The position numbers and the translations under genes were made by a program. From positions 1,860,001 through 1,924,000 of the forward strand of contig CBDCMR010000004.1 in assembly GCA_965219035.1 (NCBI GenBank): a DNA stretch of 64,000 nt, given 5' to 3'. Numbering within the stretch: position 1 is the first letter of the stretch; each line of letters starts with the position of its first letter. This stretch comes from CBDCKN01 sp965219035 (GTDB lineage: Bacteria > Gemmatimonadota > Gemmatimonadetes > Longimicrobiales > Gaopeijiaceae). Below are positions 43,864 to 52,335 of this stretch, piece by piece. Under the pieces are notes generated by a model. That model was not told the origin of the DNA. It was given only the letters and a program-made list of their open reading frames with translations, and did not search any database.

Positions 43864-44204
43864 CACTGGCGTTGACAGGCTCCGGGACCCCAACCGTTTT
43901 GTCGGCTTCCAAGGAAACTCATTCCAGTAAAGACGGTTTCCATGGCTAATACATATCCCAGTTCTTCCCGAACGGAGGATTGGGAATCGACATCAGTTAA
44001 GACACTCCGACTTCCGCTGTGCATCGGGGCTGACAGAATCTCGGCAGTGGGTTTAGCAAAAAGAGCCTGGCTTGCACTACCCATCAGATGACCACGAGGC
44101 GAGTAATCATTGAATGTCTGGGCTGACAACGGCGCAGTTCCTAACAACAGGAATAGCGCAAGCATTGTTGTCACTAGGATTGGAAGTAGTGCATGCTTGT
44201 TCAT
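43848..44204 (-). pseudogene. Secreted hypothetical protein, 3' end replaced by IS sequence
   Basis: It starts MNKHALLPILVTTMLALFLL with a clear signal peptide ending near APLSAQ, and GGGAAG lies upstream of the ATG. The mature part up to about residue 105 is polar with no recognised domain (TFNDYSPRGHLMGSASQALF, REELGYVLAMETVFTGMSFL). From 43885 leftward the frame is IS3 terminal sequence (ACQRQC), so the true C-terminus is lost. Confidence 0.6.
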
Positions 44205-44401
44205 CTCGATCTTCCCTTCGTGACGTCGTGAGTGTCTACGAGGAAGATGCGTTCAGGCGGGTGCCGATTTGATACGTCGAATGACGTAGTAGCGAAGCGC
44301 AGATTACGTATCCTGAGTGGATGCTACATCAGCCTGCGGTGCGGGAGGCGGGTAGGCAAACCGAAGGGCTCACCTGATGTTCTCGTCAATCAGGACGAGA
44401 G

Positions 44402-44475
44402 GAGTTCCTCTTCGGAGAGGTATACGTATCTTTATGTCGTGAGTATACGTACGGAGTTTGCATGTCCAAGAAGGC
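44402..44475 (+). repeat. Duplicated leader/promoter module, copy B
   Basis: 74 bp, nearly identical to 38395-38464. The ribosome site GGAG precedes the ATG at 44462, which opens MSKKARQVLTDRTRLA and then runs into the 3' end of the molybdenum-enzyme operon on the other strand. Apart from this module 44205-44528 holds no gene. Confidence 0.75.
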
Positions 44476-44528
44476 CCGGCAAGTGCTCACCGACCGTACG
44501 CGGCTCGCCCCATCACTCGGACCGGTCT

Positions 44529-44954
44529 CTAGCCACTCTCCCGGGCCAAACTCTTCAGAACCTCGTCGAAGAGGAAGAGGTCGGTAAGGAGCGCGCGGAA
44601 GTGGATCGAGGCGTTCAGATTGTCGACGAGCTGCGAGCTGATGGCTTGCTGCGCCATCACGAGCCGAACGGCCGACCGGGTATCTCCCGCGTCCCGCTCG
44701 ATGACCTTACCGACGTCCCGGTAGGCATCCTCGGGCTGCAGTCCGTCGATGACACCCCCCATCCCTTCCATGAGGGCGCCGAGGGCCTCGTCGGTGCGGT
44801 TCAAGTACTCGCGCAGCTCCCCCCCGGAAGCGCTGCCGCCGTCGCCCGACAACCCCTGAGCCGCGTACGCGAGGAAGAACTCGTAGCTCTCCTCGATCGT
44901 GTCGATGTGCTTTCTGAGCTCGTCGGCCGTCACGTCAGGAGGACGCTCCCGCAT
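44529..44954 (-). CDS. Hypothetical soluble protein, last gene of the molybdenum operon
   Basis: 141 aa, no recognised family. It is almost wholly helical and acidic (DELRKHIDTIEESYEFFLAY, REYLNRTDEALGALMEGMGG, FRALLTDLFLFDEVLKSLAR), with no signal peptide or membrane span and no cysteines. Its start lies 20 bp inside the end of the cytochrome b gene, so it is translated from the same transcript. It may be a maturation or assembly factor for the enzyme; this is inference. Confidence 0.65.
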   Translation of the reverse strand: MRERPPDVTADELRKHIDTIEESYEFFLAYAAQGLSGDGGSASGGELREYLNRTDEALGALMEGMGGVIDGLQPEDAYRDVGKVIERDAGDTRSAVRLVMAQQAISSQLVDNLNASIHFRALLTDLFLFDEVLKSLARESG

Positions 44955-45873
44955 CGAACGTCATGCTCTCGTCGCCCGCAGCCGTCTCGCCCGCTACCGC
45001 CTCGGACGCCGCCACCTCGCCCACTGACCCATGGGCAGCCGCCGCCGACACTAGCTCCGGCTCTTCGGCCCCCGCGATGACCCACCGCTCGGGATCATGG
45101 TGCCCCAGGTACTCGCTCCGAGAAATCCATCCGAAGATCATGGATTTCGTGATCCACCACTTGTCCGGCCTTATGGCGAAGTAGATGTGCGTGATGGTCA
45201 AGCCGATCAACACGACTCCTCCGAGGCCATGTAGCACGTAGACCACACCCCATGAGCTGTCGGCGAGCATGTACGGGTTCGCCGTCCAGAAAGGTGTCTC
45301 CAGCCGCAGCATCATCAGCACCCCGGTGGCGATGGCCACCAGGCCCGCCACCGCCGCAGCGTGGTGGAAGAGCTTGTGGTCGATGGGGTACTTGCCTGTC
45401 TTGGGCGCCTCCTCCCCACCGCGCCCCAGCATGTGGTTCACCTCCGCTATCCCCACCTTGATGTCCGCCTTGTCGATCCACATAGCCCACAGGTCCTGCC
45501 AGAAGGTGGCGCGGATGATGTGATAGACGATCATGGCGGTGAGGATCACGCCTGCCACCCAGTGGATCGTCACCCAGGCGAACTGGATGCCCAGAACCGG
45601 GAAGAAGGCCGTCACCAGAAGCACGAGCATCGTCAGCGACATGAGCCAGTGGAAGACCCGCTCTGACATGGCGTGCCTCAAGATCCGGCTGGGAAGGCCC
45701 GAGCCCGCGTCATCAGACGGAGCCGCAGCCGCCGGCGCCAGGAAGCGCGCCCATACGGCGTGCAGCACCACGAAGCCGGCTCCGGCGATTATGGCAGCCC
45801 ACATGAGATCCCACGACACTCCGATCAGGACCTCCTGATTCCACGGATTTACCGCTCTCCGCCACAGTTCCAT
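44935..45873 (-). CDS. Cytochrome b561/FdnI-like membrane subunit
   Basis: 312 aa with five or so membrane spans. Likely heme ligands lie in SERVFHWLMSLTMLVLLV, TIHWVAGVILTAMIVYHIIR and LHGLGGVVLIGLTITHIYFA, as in formate-dehydrogenase gamma subunits and Ni-Fe hydrogenase cytochromes b. The C-terminal 45 residues are Ala/Glu-rich and probably disordered. It sits 2 bp after the FAD-subunit gene and would carry electrons from the exported molybdenum enzyme to the quinone pool. Confidence 0.82.
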   Translation of the reverse strand: MELWRRAVNPWNQEVLIGVSWDLMWAAIIAGAGFVVLHAVWARFLAPAAAAPSDDAGSGLPSRILRHAMSERVFHWLMSLTMLVLLVTAFFPVLGIQFAWVTIHWVAGVILTAMIVYHIIRATFWQDLWAMWIDKADIKVGIAEVNHMLGRGGEEAPKTGKYPIDHKLFHHAAAVAGLVAIATGVLMMLRLETPFWTANPYMLADSSWGVVYVLHGLGGVVLIGLTITHIYFAIRPDKWWITKSMIFGWISRSEYLGHHDPERWVIAGAEEPELVSAAAAHGSVGEVAASEAVAGETAAGDESMTFDAGASS

Positions 45874-45875
45874 GG

Positions 45876-46877
45876 CTAACTCCCCGCCCCGCGGATGGCC
45901 CTGCGGACCAGATTCCGCATCATCTGGACCTTGAAGTCGTTGTGCCTCAGGGGCTGGGCCTTCGCAATGGCGAGTTCACCGGCTCGAATCCCGAGATCGT
46001 CCGACGGCGTCTGGCCCCGAATCAGCGATTCCGCCGACGCCAGCCGGACTGGATAGGGAGCGACTCCGTTCACGGACAGGCGCGCTTCTTCGATCACGCC
46101 GCCATTCATACGCATGGCCGAGGCCACCGTCACCAGAGCGAAGTCCCACGCCTTGCGGTCCTCCAACTTCTCGTAATAGAACCGGGCCCCCGCCCACCGG
46201 GCAGGCAGCCGTATCGCGGTCAACAGCTCGCCGGGCTTCAGGACCGTCATGCGCTCAATGTCGACGCTGGGCCGCATGAAGTAGTCCTCGGCATCGACGA
46301 CGCGCTCTCCCCTGGGACCCTGGATCACGAACTGGGCATCCAGAGCGATGAGAGCGGGAGCCGTATCCGAAGGGCTCACCGCAACGCAACGACTAGAGCC
46401 TATGATGCAGTGCTCGCGGTTCATGGCCGTGGGCGCCGACGCGTAGCACGTGTTGCCGCCGGCCCGGTAGCAAGGCCACCCACCCCGGTAGTACCAGCAG
46501 CGCGTGTCCTGTGAGAGGTTGCCACCCAGCGTGCCACGGTTCCGGATCTGCGGCGTGGCGACGCCAGCCGCGGCGTCCGTGAGGACACTGTAGCTCGACA
46601 TCAGCTCCGGGTGGGTCGCCACATTCGTGATCGTGGTCATGGCCCCGATCTCGACCCCGTCGCCCGTGGAGCGCACGCCCCGCAGCTCGTCCAGGTTCAC
46701 GAGATCGACGACCGCGGCGGGTCGCTCGATGCGGTCCTTGAACCAGTCGAAGCTGTCCAAACCGCCAGACAGCACCCAACCATCCTCACCGTACCGATCC
46801 AACAGGTCGATGGCATCGTCGACGCTCGTCGGCTGGAAGAGCTCGAACGCCGGGATCATGTCTCTGATGACCGCCAT
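45876..46877 (-). CDS. Molybdenum hydroxylase FAD subunit with extra Cys-rich loop
   Basis: 333 aa. The FAD-binding_5 domain (VLSGGLDSFDWFK, EIGAMTTITNVATHPEL, TPQIRNRGTLGGNL) is followed by a CO_deh_flav_C domain. Between about residues 125 and 165 an inserted loop carries Cys127, 136, 144, 157 and 164 and the text NREHCIIGSSRCVAVSPSD. Such loops bind an additional [4Fe-4S] cluster in E. coli PaoB and in 4-hydroxybenzoyl-CoA reductase. It is encoded 15 bp after the molybdopterin subunit. The subunit would pass electrons from the 2Fe-2S subunit via FAD and the extra cluster to the acceptor. Confidence 0.87.
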   Translation of the reverse strand: MAVIRDMIPAFELFQPTSVDDAIDLLDRYGEDGWVLSGGLDSFDWFKDRIERPAAVVDLVNLDELRGVRSTGDGVEIGAMTTITNVATHPELMSSYSVLTDAAAGVATPQIRNRGTLGGNLSQDTRCWYYRGGWPCYRAGGNTCYASAPTAMNREHCIIGSSRCVAVSPSDTAPALIALDAQFVIQGPRGERVVDAEDYFMRPSVDIERMTVLKPGELLTAIRLPARWAGARFYYEKLEDRKAWDFALVTVASAMRMNGGVIEEARLSVNGVAPYPVRLASAESLIRGQTPSDDLGIRAGELAIAKAQPLRHNDFKVQMMRNLVRRAIRGAGS

Positions 46878-46892
46878 GATTCGCTTCTCCCT

Positions 46893-49289
46893 TTAGACGT
46901 GAAGGTCGAGGGGGCCGTACGCCGGCGGACGGCCCTCTATCTCGGCAAGGATGACATCCGCGGTCAGTGGCGTTCGACACAAGCACTTACCGCCTAGCGC
47001 GTCGGCGATGGCCGACGTGAGGGCCGCAGAGCCCGCTCCTACGGGCGGCTCTCCGATCCCCTTGGCGCCGACCGGCGTCTGCGGATCGGGGATCTCGACG
47101 GCGGCCCACTCCATGTCGATGGGCACGTCGAGCATCCCTGGCGGCCGGGCCGTATAGAGGCGGTTCGCGAAAGACACGCCCCAGACCGGGTCGAAGACCC
47201 ACTTCTGGCTTCTGGCGATGCCCATGCCCTGGATGGAACCGCCGAGGATCTGGCCTCCGAGGCTCCGGGGATGGAGCACGGTGCCGCAGTCGGCCACGGC
47301 GGTGTACTTCACGATGTCCACCTGGCCGGTCTCGACGTCCAACTCCACCTCGGCGAAGCCCACGACCCAGGACTGGACTCCACCTTCGCGGGGGTAGTTG
47401 TCCTTGGCCGCGGCCACCAGACCCTGTCCGGCCAGCCCCGCAGCGGCGGCCTTCGTCATGTCGTTGAGATCGTCGGCGACCTCCTCCCCGCTGTACCGCC
47501 CGCCCAGCTCCATGGCTCGGGTTGCGGCCCTCGCGAAGCTCATTCCCGTGGACGGGCTCGAGCGACGGAAGACCCGGCCGTCGGCGGTATCGTAGTCTCC
47601 GGGTGACCCGCCCAGATCACGGGCGGCGATCTCCTGGAGCAGGCGCTTGGCCGCCGTCCCCACAGCGTGGTTCGCCCTGGTATGGGCGAACGTGGTTTGG
47701 CTGCCGGCCTGCACGGAGCTCCACGGCACGTGGCGGCTCGTGTCGCCCCACACGACTTCGATGTCGTCCCAGGCGACGCCCAGCACGTCGGCGGCCGCCC
47801 GGGCCGTGTCGGCGAGAGAGTGGGTCCCCAGGTTCCCGATTCCCTGGTGGATGTACACCTTGCCGTCGGCGCGAATGACCAACAGCCCGTCGAAGCCCGA
47901 GCTGCCGGCGGTATACGGGCTCACCCCGACCCCGATGCCCGTGACCTTGGAGCCGTTTCGCTGCCCGCTCCTCGCCATCCTCTCGTCCCAGCCGAACAGC
48001 TCGGCGCCCTTGTCGATGGCTTCGCGGACGAAGACGCTCGTAAGGCCGGTCTGGCGCGCACCGAAGAGCACATCGCCACCGGGCGCGTTGACTCGCCTGA
48101 GCTGCAGGCGATCCATCCCGAGCTCGCGGGCCGCCTTGTCCATGAGCGGCTCGAGCATCCCGACGATCTGAGCTCCTCCGGGGCCCCGCTGAGCCGCCTT
48201 GGGCGGCGTGTTGGTGTAGACCGCAACCCCACGATGCCGCTGGTTGAGCGGCGTGTACGTCAGAGAGGCGGTCGATCCCGCGGACATGTTGTCGCCGGAG
48301 CGGCCGTACGGCCCGCCGTCCCCGAGAATGTACATGTCCAGCGCCGTGATCCGGCCATCGGCGCGGAAGCCGATCTTGACCTGCGCCTGGAAGCCCGGGC
48401 GGGCTCGGCCGATGTAGTTCTCTTCGTAGCGATTGATCCGCATCATTACGGGGCGGTTGATCTTACGCGACAAGAGCGCCGGGATCAGCATGTGGACGCT
48501 GCCCGTGATCTTGCTCCCGAAGCCGCCTCCGCAGAACTCGCCGACCAGGACCACGTCCTCGAGGTCCAGGTCGAGCATACCGGCCACCGCCGCTCTCGTC
48601 CTCGCCACGCTCTGCGTGGAGGTGTGCATGTAGAGCTTGCCGTTCTGCCAGTAGGCCAGGGTGGTGCGGGGCTCCAGCGGGTGATGCGTCAGCGACTGAT
48701 GGACGATGGTCTCGTCGATGATCAGGTCGGCCTCTGCAAAGCCGGCTTCCACGTCTCCGACGCTCCACTCGGCGCCGGGCTCACCCATGGGGAGAGTCCC
48801 CTCGGGGGCGTTGGCGAAGTCCTCTTCGGTCCACTTGATGGTGGCGATGTCCCGCCCGACCATCGTGTTGCCGTCGAGACGGGCGCTGGGTCCGTCCGGC
48901 CTGAGACTGTCCAGCGGGTTCAACACGAACGGCAAGGGCTCGAAGTCGACCTTGATCGCCTCGATGGCGTTCGCAGCCGTCGTCTCGTCCACCGCCGCCA
49001 CGGCGAGGACCGGCTCCCCCTCGTAGTGCGGCTCCATGGTGAGACACGCCTCTCTGGGAGCGTCGACCGCCGGTATGTCGTCGGCCGTGAGGATGCCCAC
49101 GACCCCGTCCATGGCGAGCGCCGCGCTGGCGTCGATGCGCCGGACGCGGCAGTGGGGCATGGGGCTCAGCAGGAGCTTGGCAAACAGCATGCCGTCGACT
49201 CTGAAGTCTTCCGCATACTTGGCCCGGCCCGTGATCTTCGCGCGGAGATCGGGAGGGGCGATATCCTGTCCTACCAGTTTCTCGGCCAT
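46893..49289 (-). CDS. Molybdenum hydroxylase large subunit (molybdopterin-binding)
   Basis: 798 aa, xanthine-oxidase family. An Ald_Xan_dh_C domain (about 15-125, ITGRAKYAEDFRVDGMLFAK) is followed by two MoCoBD domains with LVGEFCGGGFGSKITG, KAAQRGPGGAQIVGMLEPLM and the late loop GAKGIGEPPVGAGS, where Glu747 is the expected catalytic base. The substrate is probably an aldehyde or N-heterocycle and cannot be read from sequence. It has no signal of its own and would be exported as a complex with the Tat-bearing 2Fe-2S subunit encoded 9 bp upstream. Confidence 0.9.
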   Translation of the reverse strand: MAEKLVGQDIAPPDLRAKITGRAKYAEDFRVDGMLFAKLLLSPMPHCRVRRIDASAALAMDGVVGILTADDIPAVDAPREACLTMEPHYEGEPVLAVAAVDETTAANAIEAIKVDFEPLPFVLNPLDSLRPDGPSARLDGNTMVGRDIATIKWTEEDFANAPEGTLPMGEPGAEWSVGDVEAGFAEADLIIDETIVHQSLTHHPLEPRTTLAYWQNGKLYMHTSTQSVARTRAAVAGMLDLDLEDVVLVGEFCGGGFGSKITGSVHMLIPALLSRKINRPVMMRINRYEENYIGRARPGFQAQVKIGFRADGRITALDMYILGDGGPYGRSGDNMSAGSTASLTYTPLNQRHRGVAVYTNTPPKAAQRGPGGAQIVGMLEPLMDKAARELGMDRLQLRRVNAPGGDVLFGARQTGLTSVFVREAIDKGAELFGWDERMARSGQRNGSKVTGIGVGVSPYTAGSSGFDGLLVIRADGKVYIHQGIGNLGTHSLADTARAAADVLGVAWDDIEVVWGDTSRHVPWSSVQAGSQTTFAHTRANHAVGTAAKRLLQEIAARDLGGSPGDYDTADGRVFRRSSPSTGMSFARAATRAMELGGRYSGEEVADDLNDMTKAAAAGLAGQGLVAAAKDNYPREGGVQSWVVGFAEVELDVETGQVDIVKYTAVADCGTVLHPRSLGGQILGGSIQGMGIARSQKWVFDPVWGVSFANRLYTARPPGMLDVPIDMEWAAVEIPDPQTPVGAKGIGEPPVGAGSAALTSAIADALGGKCLCRTPLTADVILAEIEGRPPAYGPLDLHV

Positions 49290-49298
49290 GATGCCCCC

Positions 49299-49934
49299 CT
49301 AAGCCCGCTGCCGGGCATACTCGGCAGCCCGAATGGCGGAAGTCAGGATCTTGTCGTAGTCGGCGCAGCGGCAGAGGTTGCCCGAGAGCGCGTGCGCCGC
49401 CTCTTCACGTGTGGGGTTCGGGTTGGCCTCGACCATGGCCACCATGCTCATGATGAAGCCGGGTGCGCAGAAGGCGCACTGGAAACCACCCTCGTCCAGA
49501 ACGGCCTGCTGGACCGGGTGGAGCGTGCCGTCGGGGCTCTCCAGCCCCTCGATGGTCGTGATCTCCTGCCCGCGGACGGTGTGCGTCAGGACCGAGCATG
49601 AGTAGCTCGCCACACCGTCGATCAGCACCGTGCACGCCCCGCACTCCGCTCGATCGCACCCGAACTTGGTGCCCGTGAGCCCGAGCTTGTAGCGGAGGGT
49701 CAGGGCCAACGTCTCCTGCTTCAGCACGTCTACGCGACGCTGCTGACCGTTCACGTTGAGCGTCACCAGCCTCTCAACCGAACCCTGAACCGGCAGGGCA
49801 CCCAAGAGCGGCCTCGACCCCCTGAACAAATAGCCCGCCGAAGAGGTCGTCGCCCCCGCAGCGATGACCCCCATGATGAACGTCCTTCTGGAGACCGTGC
49901 GCTCCGGAGTGCCGATGATTTCGACGTCGCTCAT
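49299..49934 (-). CDS. Molybdenum hydroxylase 2Fe-2S subunit with Tat signal
   Basis: 211 aa from the ATG complementary to 49932-49934. Residues 12-40 form a Tat signal (SRRTFIMGVIAAGATTSSAG), so the enzyme is exported folded. A plant-type ferredoxin domain (GCDRAECGACTVLIDGVASY, C) and a Fer2_BINDING domain (CAFCAPGFIMSMVAM, GNLCRCADYDKIL) hold two [2Fe-2S] clusters. It is the first gene of the five-gene operon; the 160 bp upstream (49935-50092) should hold its promoter. The periplasmic PaoABC aldehyde oxidase of E. coli has the same subunit logic. Confidence 0.9.
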   Translation of the reverse strand: MSDVEIIGTPERTVSRRTFIMGVIAAGATTSSAGYLFRGSRPLLGALPVQGSVERLVTLNVNGQQRRVDVLKQETLALTLRYKLGLTGTKFGCDRAECGACTVLIDGVASYSCSVLTHTVRGQEITTIEGLESPDGTLHPVQQAVLDEGGFQCAFCAPGFIMSMVAMVEANPNPTREEAAHALSGNLCRCADYDKILTSAIRAAEYARQRA

Positions 49935-50092
49935 GGAGCCTACCCCCCTTACGTGAATACAACGGAAGAAGAACTGGCGGCCCTCTGCCCCAAGGGAGCA
50001 AGATACGGGACAAGCCCGCTGTGGGCGAGGACAGTCGAGGGGCGGCTCAGGAGCCGGTTGCGGAGTGGATCCCGGGAGCCGGTATCGGGGTC

Positions 50093-51214
50093 CTAGGCGA
50101 CCTCTCGTCTGAACCGCAGAGTCGCCAGGGTCAAGAGGGTGAGCCCCAGGAGCAGGAGCGCCACGAACTGCGGCCAAAGGACATCGATACCGATCCCCTT
50201 GAGGAAGATGGCCCGCACGATCTCGAGGTAGTGCCGGATCGGGTTCAAGATCGTGATGTCCTGGAAGATCTCGGGCATGCTGGACACGGGGAACATGAAC
50301 CCGGACAGAAGCAGGGCGGGCATGAACACGAGGAACGTGCCCATGAAGGCCTCTTGCTGCGTCTTGGAGACCGTGGAGATGAGCAGACCCATCCCCAGGC
50401 CCGCCATCACATATAGGAGGCTGGCCACAAACAGGAGGAGGAGGCTGCCCCGAAGAGGCACGCCGAACCAGAGGACCGCCACCGTTGTCACCAGGACCAG
50501 ATCTCCCATCCCGATGATCCCGAAGGGCAGTGTTTTTCCGACGATGAGCTCGCCGGCCGTGAGTGGACTGACCTTGAGCTGCTCCAGCGTTCCGATTTCC
50601 CGCTCCCGCACCACGGCCAACGAGGTGAGGAGCAGGCAGACGAGCATGATGAGGGTCCCCACCACCGCGGGAACGTTGTAGTTGCGGCTGGCCAGCTCGG
50701 GGTTGTACCAGGCCCTTTCGCGCAGATCCACGGGAAGTGGGACCCCCGTCATCGCACGCTCCACTGCACGCCCCTCGATGATGCGAGTGATGTAGCCCTG
50801 GGCCACCGCAGCGGTGTTGGAGTTGGTGCCGTCGAGGAGCACCTGGACCTGCGCCCCACCGTCCCCCAGCCGCGCTTGGGCGTACCCCCGTGGGATCTCC
50901 ACCCCGGCGATCGCCTCCCCACGGTCCAGGGCCCTGACCAGGTCCCTGGGTGTCTGCGATCGACCCGTAACCTCGAAGTATCCGGAGGCCGTCAGGGCGG
51001 ACACCAATTCCCGCGACTCACGCGTGTTGTCGTGATCCACCACAAAGGTCGGCGTGTCGTAGAGATCGGTGGAAACGGCGTATCCGAACGCCACGAGCTG
51101 GATTATGGGAGCCACGAAGATCACCCGTGCCATCCTTGGGTCCCGGAAGATCTGCAGGAACTCCTTGGCCAGAAGGCCGAACACACGCTCGAGTCCGCCG
51201 GTCACCCGGCTCAC
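50093..51214 (-). CDS. ABC-2 type permease (YbhR-like)
   Basis: 373 aa. A GTG start overlaps the preceding stop (GTGA). One N-terminal span is followed by a large extracytoplasmic domain (YDTPTFVVDHDNTRESRELV, VQVLLDGTNSNTAAVAQGYI) and five C-terminal spans with the ABC2_membrane motif (REREIGTLEQLKVSPLTAGE). It pairs with the next permease to form the membrane part of an exporter ordered like E. coli YbhFSR. Last gene of the operon. Confidence 0.87.
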   Translation of the reverse strand: MSRVTGGLERVFGLLAKEFLQIFRDPRMARVIFVAPIIQLVAFGYAVSTDLYDTPTFVVDHDNTRESRELVSALTASGYFEVTGRSQTPRDLVRALDRGEAIAGVEIPRGYAQARLGDGGAQVQVLLDGTNSNTAAVAQGYITRIIEGRAVERAMTGVPLPVDLRERAWYNPELASRNYNVPAVVGTLIMLVCLLLTSLAVVREREIGTLEQLKVSPLTAGELIVGKTLPFGIIGMGDLVLVTTVAVLWFGVPLRGSLLLLFVASLLYVMAGLGMGLLISTVSKTQQEAFMGTFLVFMPALLLSGFMFPVSSMPEIFQDITILNPIRHYLEIVRAIFLKGIGIDVLWPQFVALLLLGLTLLTLATLRFRREVA

Positions 51215-52335
51215 TGGATCTCCTTCTTGAACGCCCGGGTCGCACCGAAGATGCCCAGGACGGCGAAGGCGATCATGAGCAGGCCCTCGGTGGCCAACAC
51301 CTCGATGCCCACGCCCTTCAGGAACAGTCCCCGGGTCACCACAAGGAAGTAGCGGGCGGGAATCAGGTAGGTGATCGCCTGCAGGGCCGGAGGCATGACG
51401 TCGATGGCGAACATGAACCCCGAAAGCAGAAATGCCGGGAGAAACGTGAGGATCATCGCCATCTGGGTGGCCAGAAGCTGTGAGCGCGCCACCGCCGAGA
51501 TGAACATGCCCATTCCCAGGGCTCCCAAGATGAAGGTGAGCGAAAGGATCATCAGGAGGCCGGCGCTGCCCCGGAAGGGAACGTCGAAGAGGAACACACC
51601 GATGACGCTCACCAGGGCCACGTCGATGATCCCGATGGCCACGTAAGGAAGCAGCTTGCCGAGAACCACCTCGAGCCGATGGACCGGGGTGGACACGAGC
51701 TGCTCCATCGTACCCCGCTCCCACTCCCGGGCGATGGTGAGAGAGGTGAGCATGGCGGCGATGATCATCATGATGACCGCCACGAGCCCCGGGACGATCA
51801 TGTTCTTGCTCAGGAGCTCCTCGTTGTACCAGACCCGGGTCTCTGCGCGGATCATCGGGGGTAGCTCGGCTCCCTCTAGCAGGACATCGGTGGAGAATGA
51901 ACGGACGATGGCCTGGGCATATCCCAACGCGATGGTCGCCGTATTGGCGTCGCTGCCGTCGACGAGGATCTGGAGCTTGGCGGACCGCCCCCCGTCGAGA
52001 TCACGGGCGAAGTCACGCGCTAGCACGATGGCCACGAGGGCCTCGCCCCGGTCCAGTACCTCCTCCACCTGCCCGTGGCGCGTCAGCCGGCGCACCACCG
52101 TGAAGTACCCCGACGCCTCGAAGGCATCGAGCAGCTCCCGGCTCCGACTGGATCCGTCCAGGTCCAGTACGGCCGTGCGAATGTCCTCGACGTCCCACGT
52201 TATGGCGTACCCGAATATGACGACGAGGAGGGCCGGTAGGAGGAAGGCGAGCAAGAGGCTCCTGGGGTCGCGACGCAGGTGGAGAGCCTCTTTGCGCGCC
52301 ATGGCCATGAGCCGCGTTCGACTGAGCATGCTCAC
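51211..52335 (-). CDS. ABC-2 type permease (YbhS-like)
   Basis: 374 aa, same layout as its neighbour (KEALHLRRDPRSLLLAFLLP, LDLDGSSRSRELLDAFEASG, REWERGTMEQLVSTPVHRLE). It starts with GTG inside the GTGA overlap with the ATPase stop, with an ATG six bases on. The two permeases are clear paralogues. Confidence 0.87.
   Translation of the reverse strand: MSMLSRTRLMAMARKEALHLRRDPRSLLLAFLLPALLVVIFGYAITWDVEDIRTAVLDLDGSSRSRELLDAFEASGYFTVVRRLTRHGQVEEVLDRGEALVAIVLARDFARDLDGGRSAKLQILVDGSDANTATIALGYAQAIVRSFSTDVLLEGAELPPMIRAETRVWYNEELLSKNMIVPGLVAVIMMIIAAMLTSLTIAREWERGTMEQLVSTPVHRLEVVLGKLLPYVAIGIIDVALVSVIGVFLFDVPFRGSAGLLMILSLTFILGALGMGMFISAVARSQLLATQMAMILTFLPAFLLSGFMFAIDVMPPALQAITYLIPARYFLVVTRGLFLKGVGIEVLATEGLLMIAFAVLGIFGATRAFKKEIQ

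Larger units (their letters stand above)
41808..43885 (+). mobile_element. Truncated IS3 copy 2, right end split by an IS481 insertion
   Basis: IS3 sequence runs 41808-42632, is interrupted by the IS481 element, and resumes with one extra CACTGGC (43864-43870) and GTTGACAGGCTCCGG (43871-43885). The uninterrupted arrangement is seen at 18239-18260. Confidence 0.88.

Noticed and set aside
44232..45080. Plus-strand frame over the end of the molybdenum operon
   Set aside because: Antisense to two well-supported genes; repetitive P/R/H composition with no domain.
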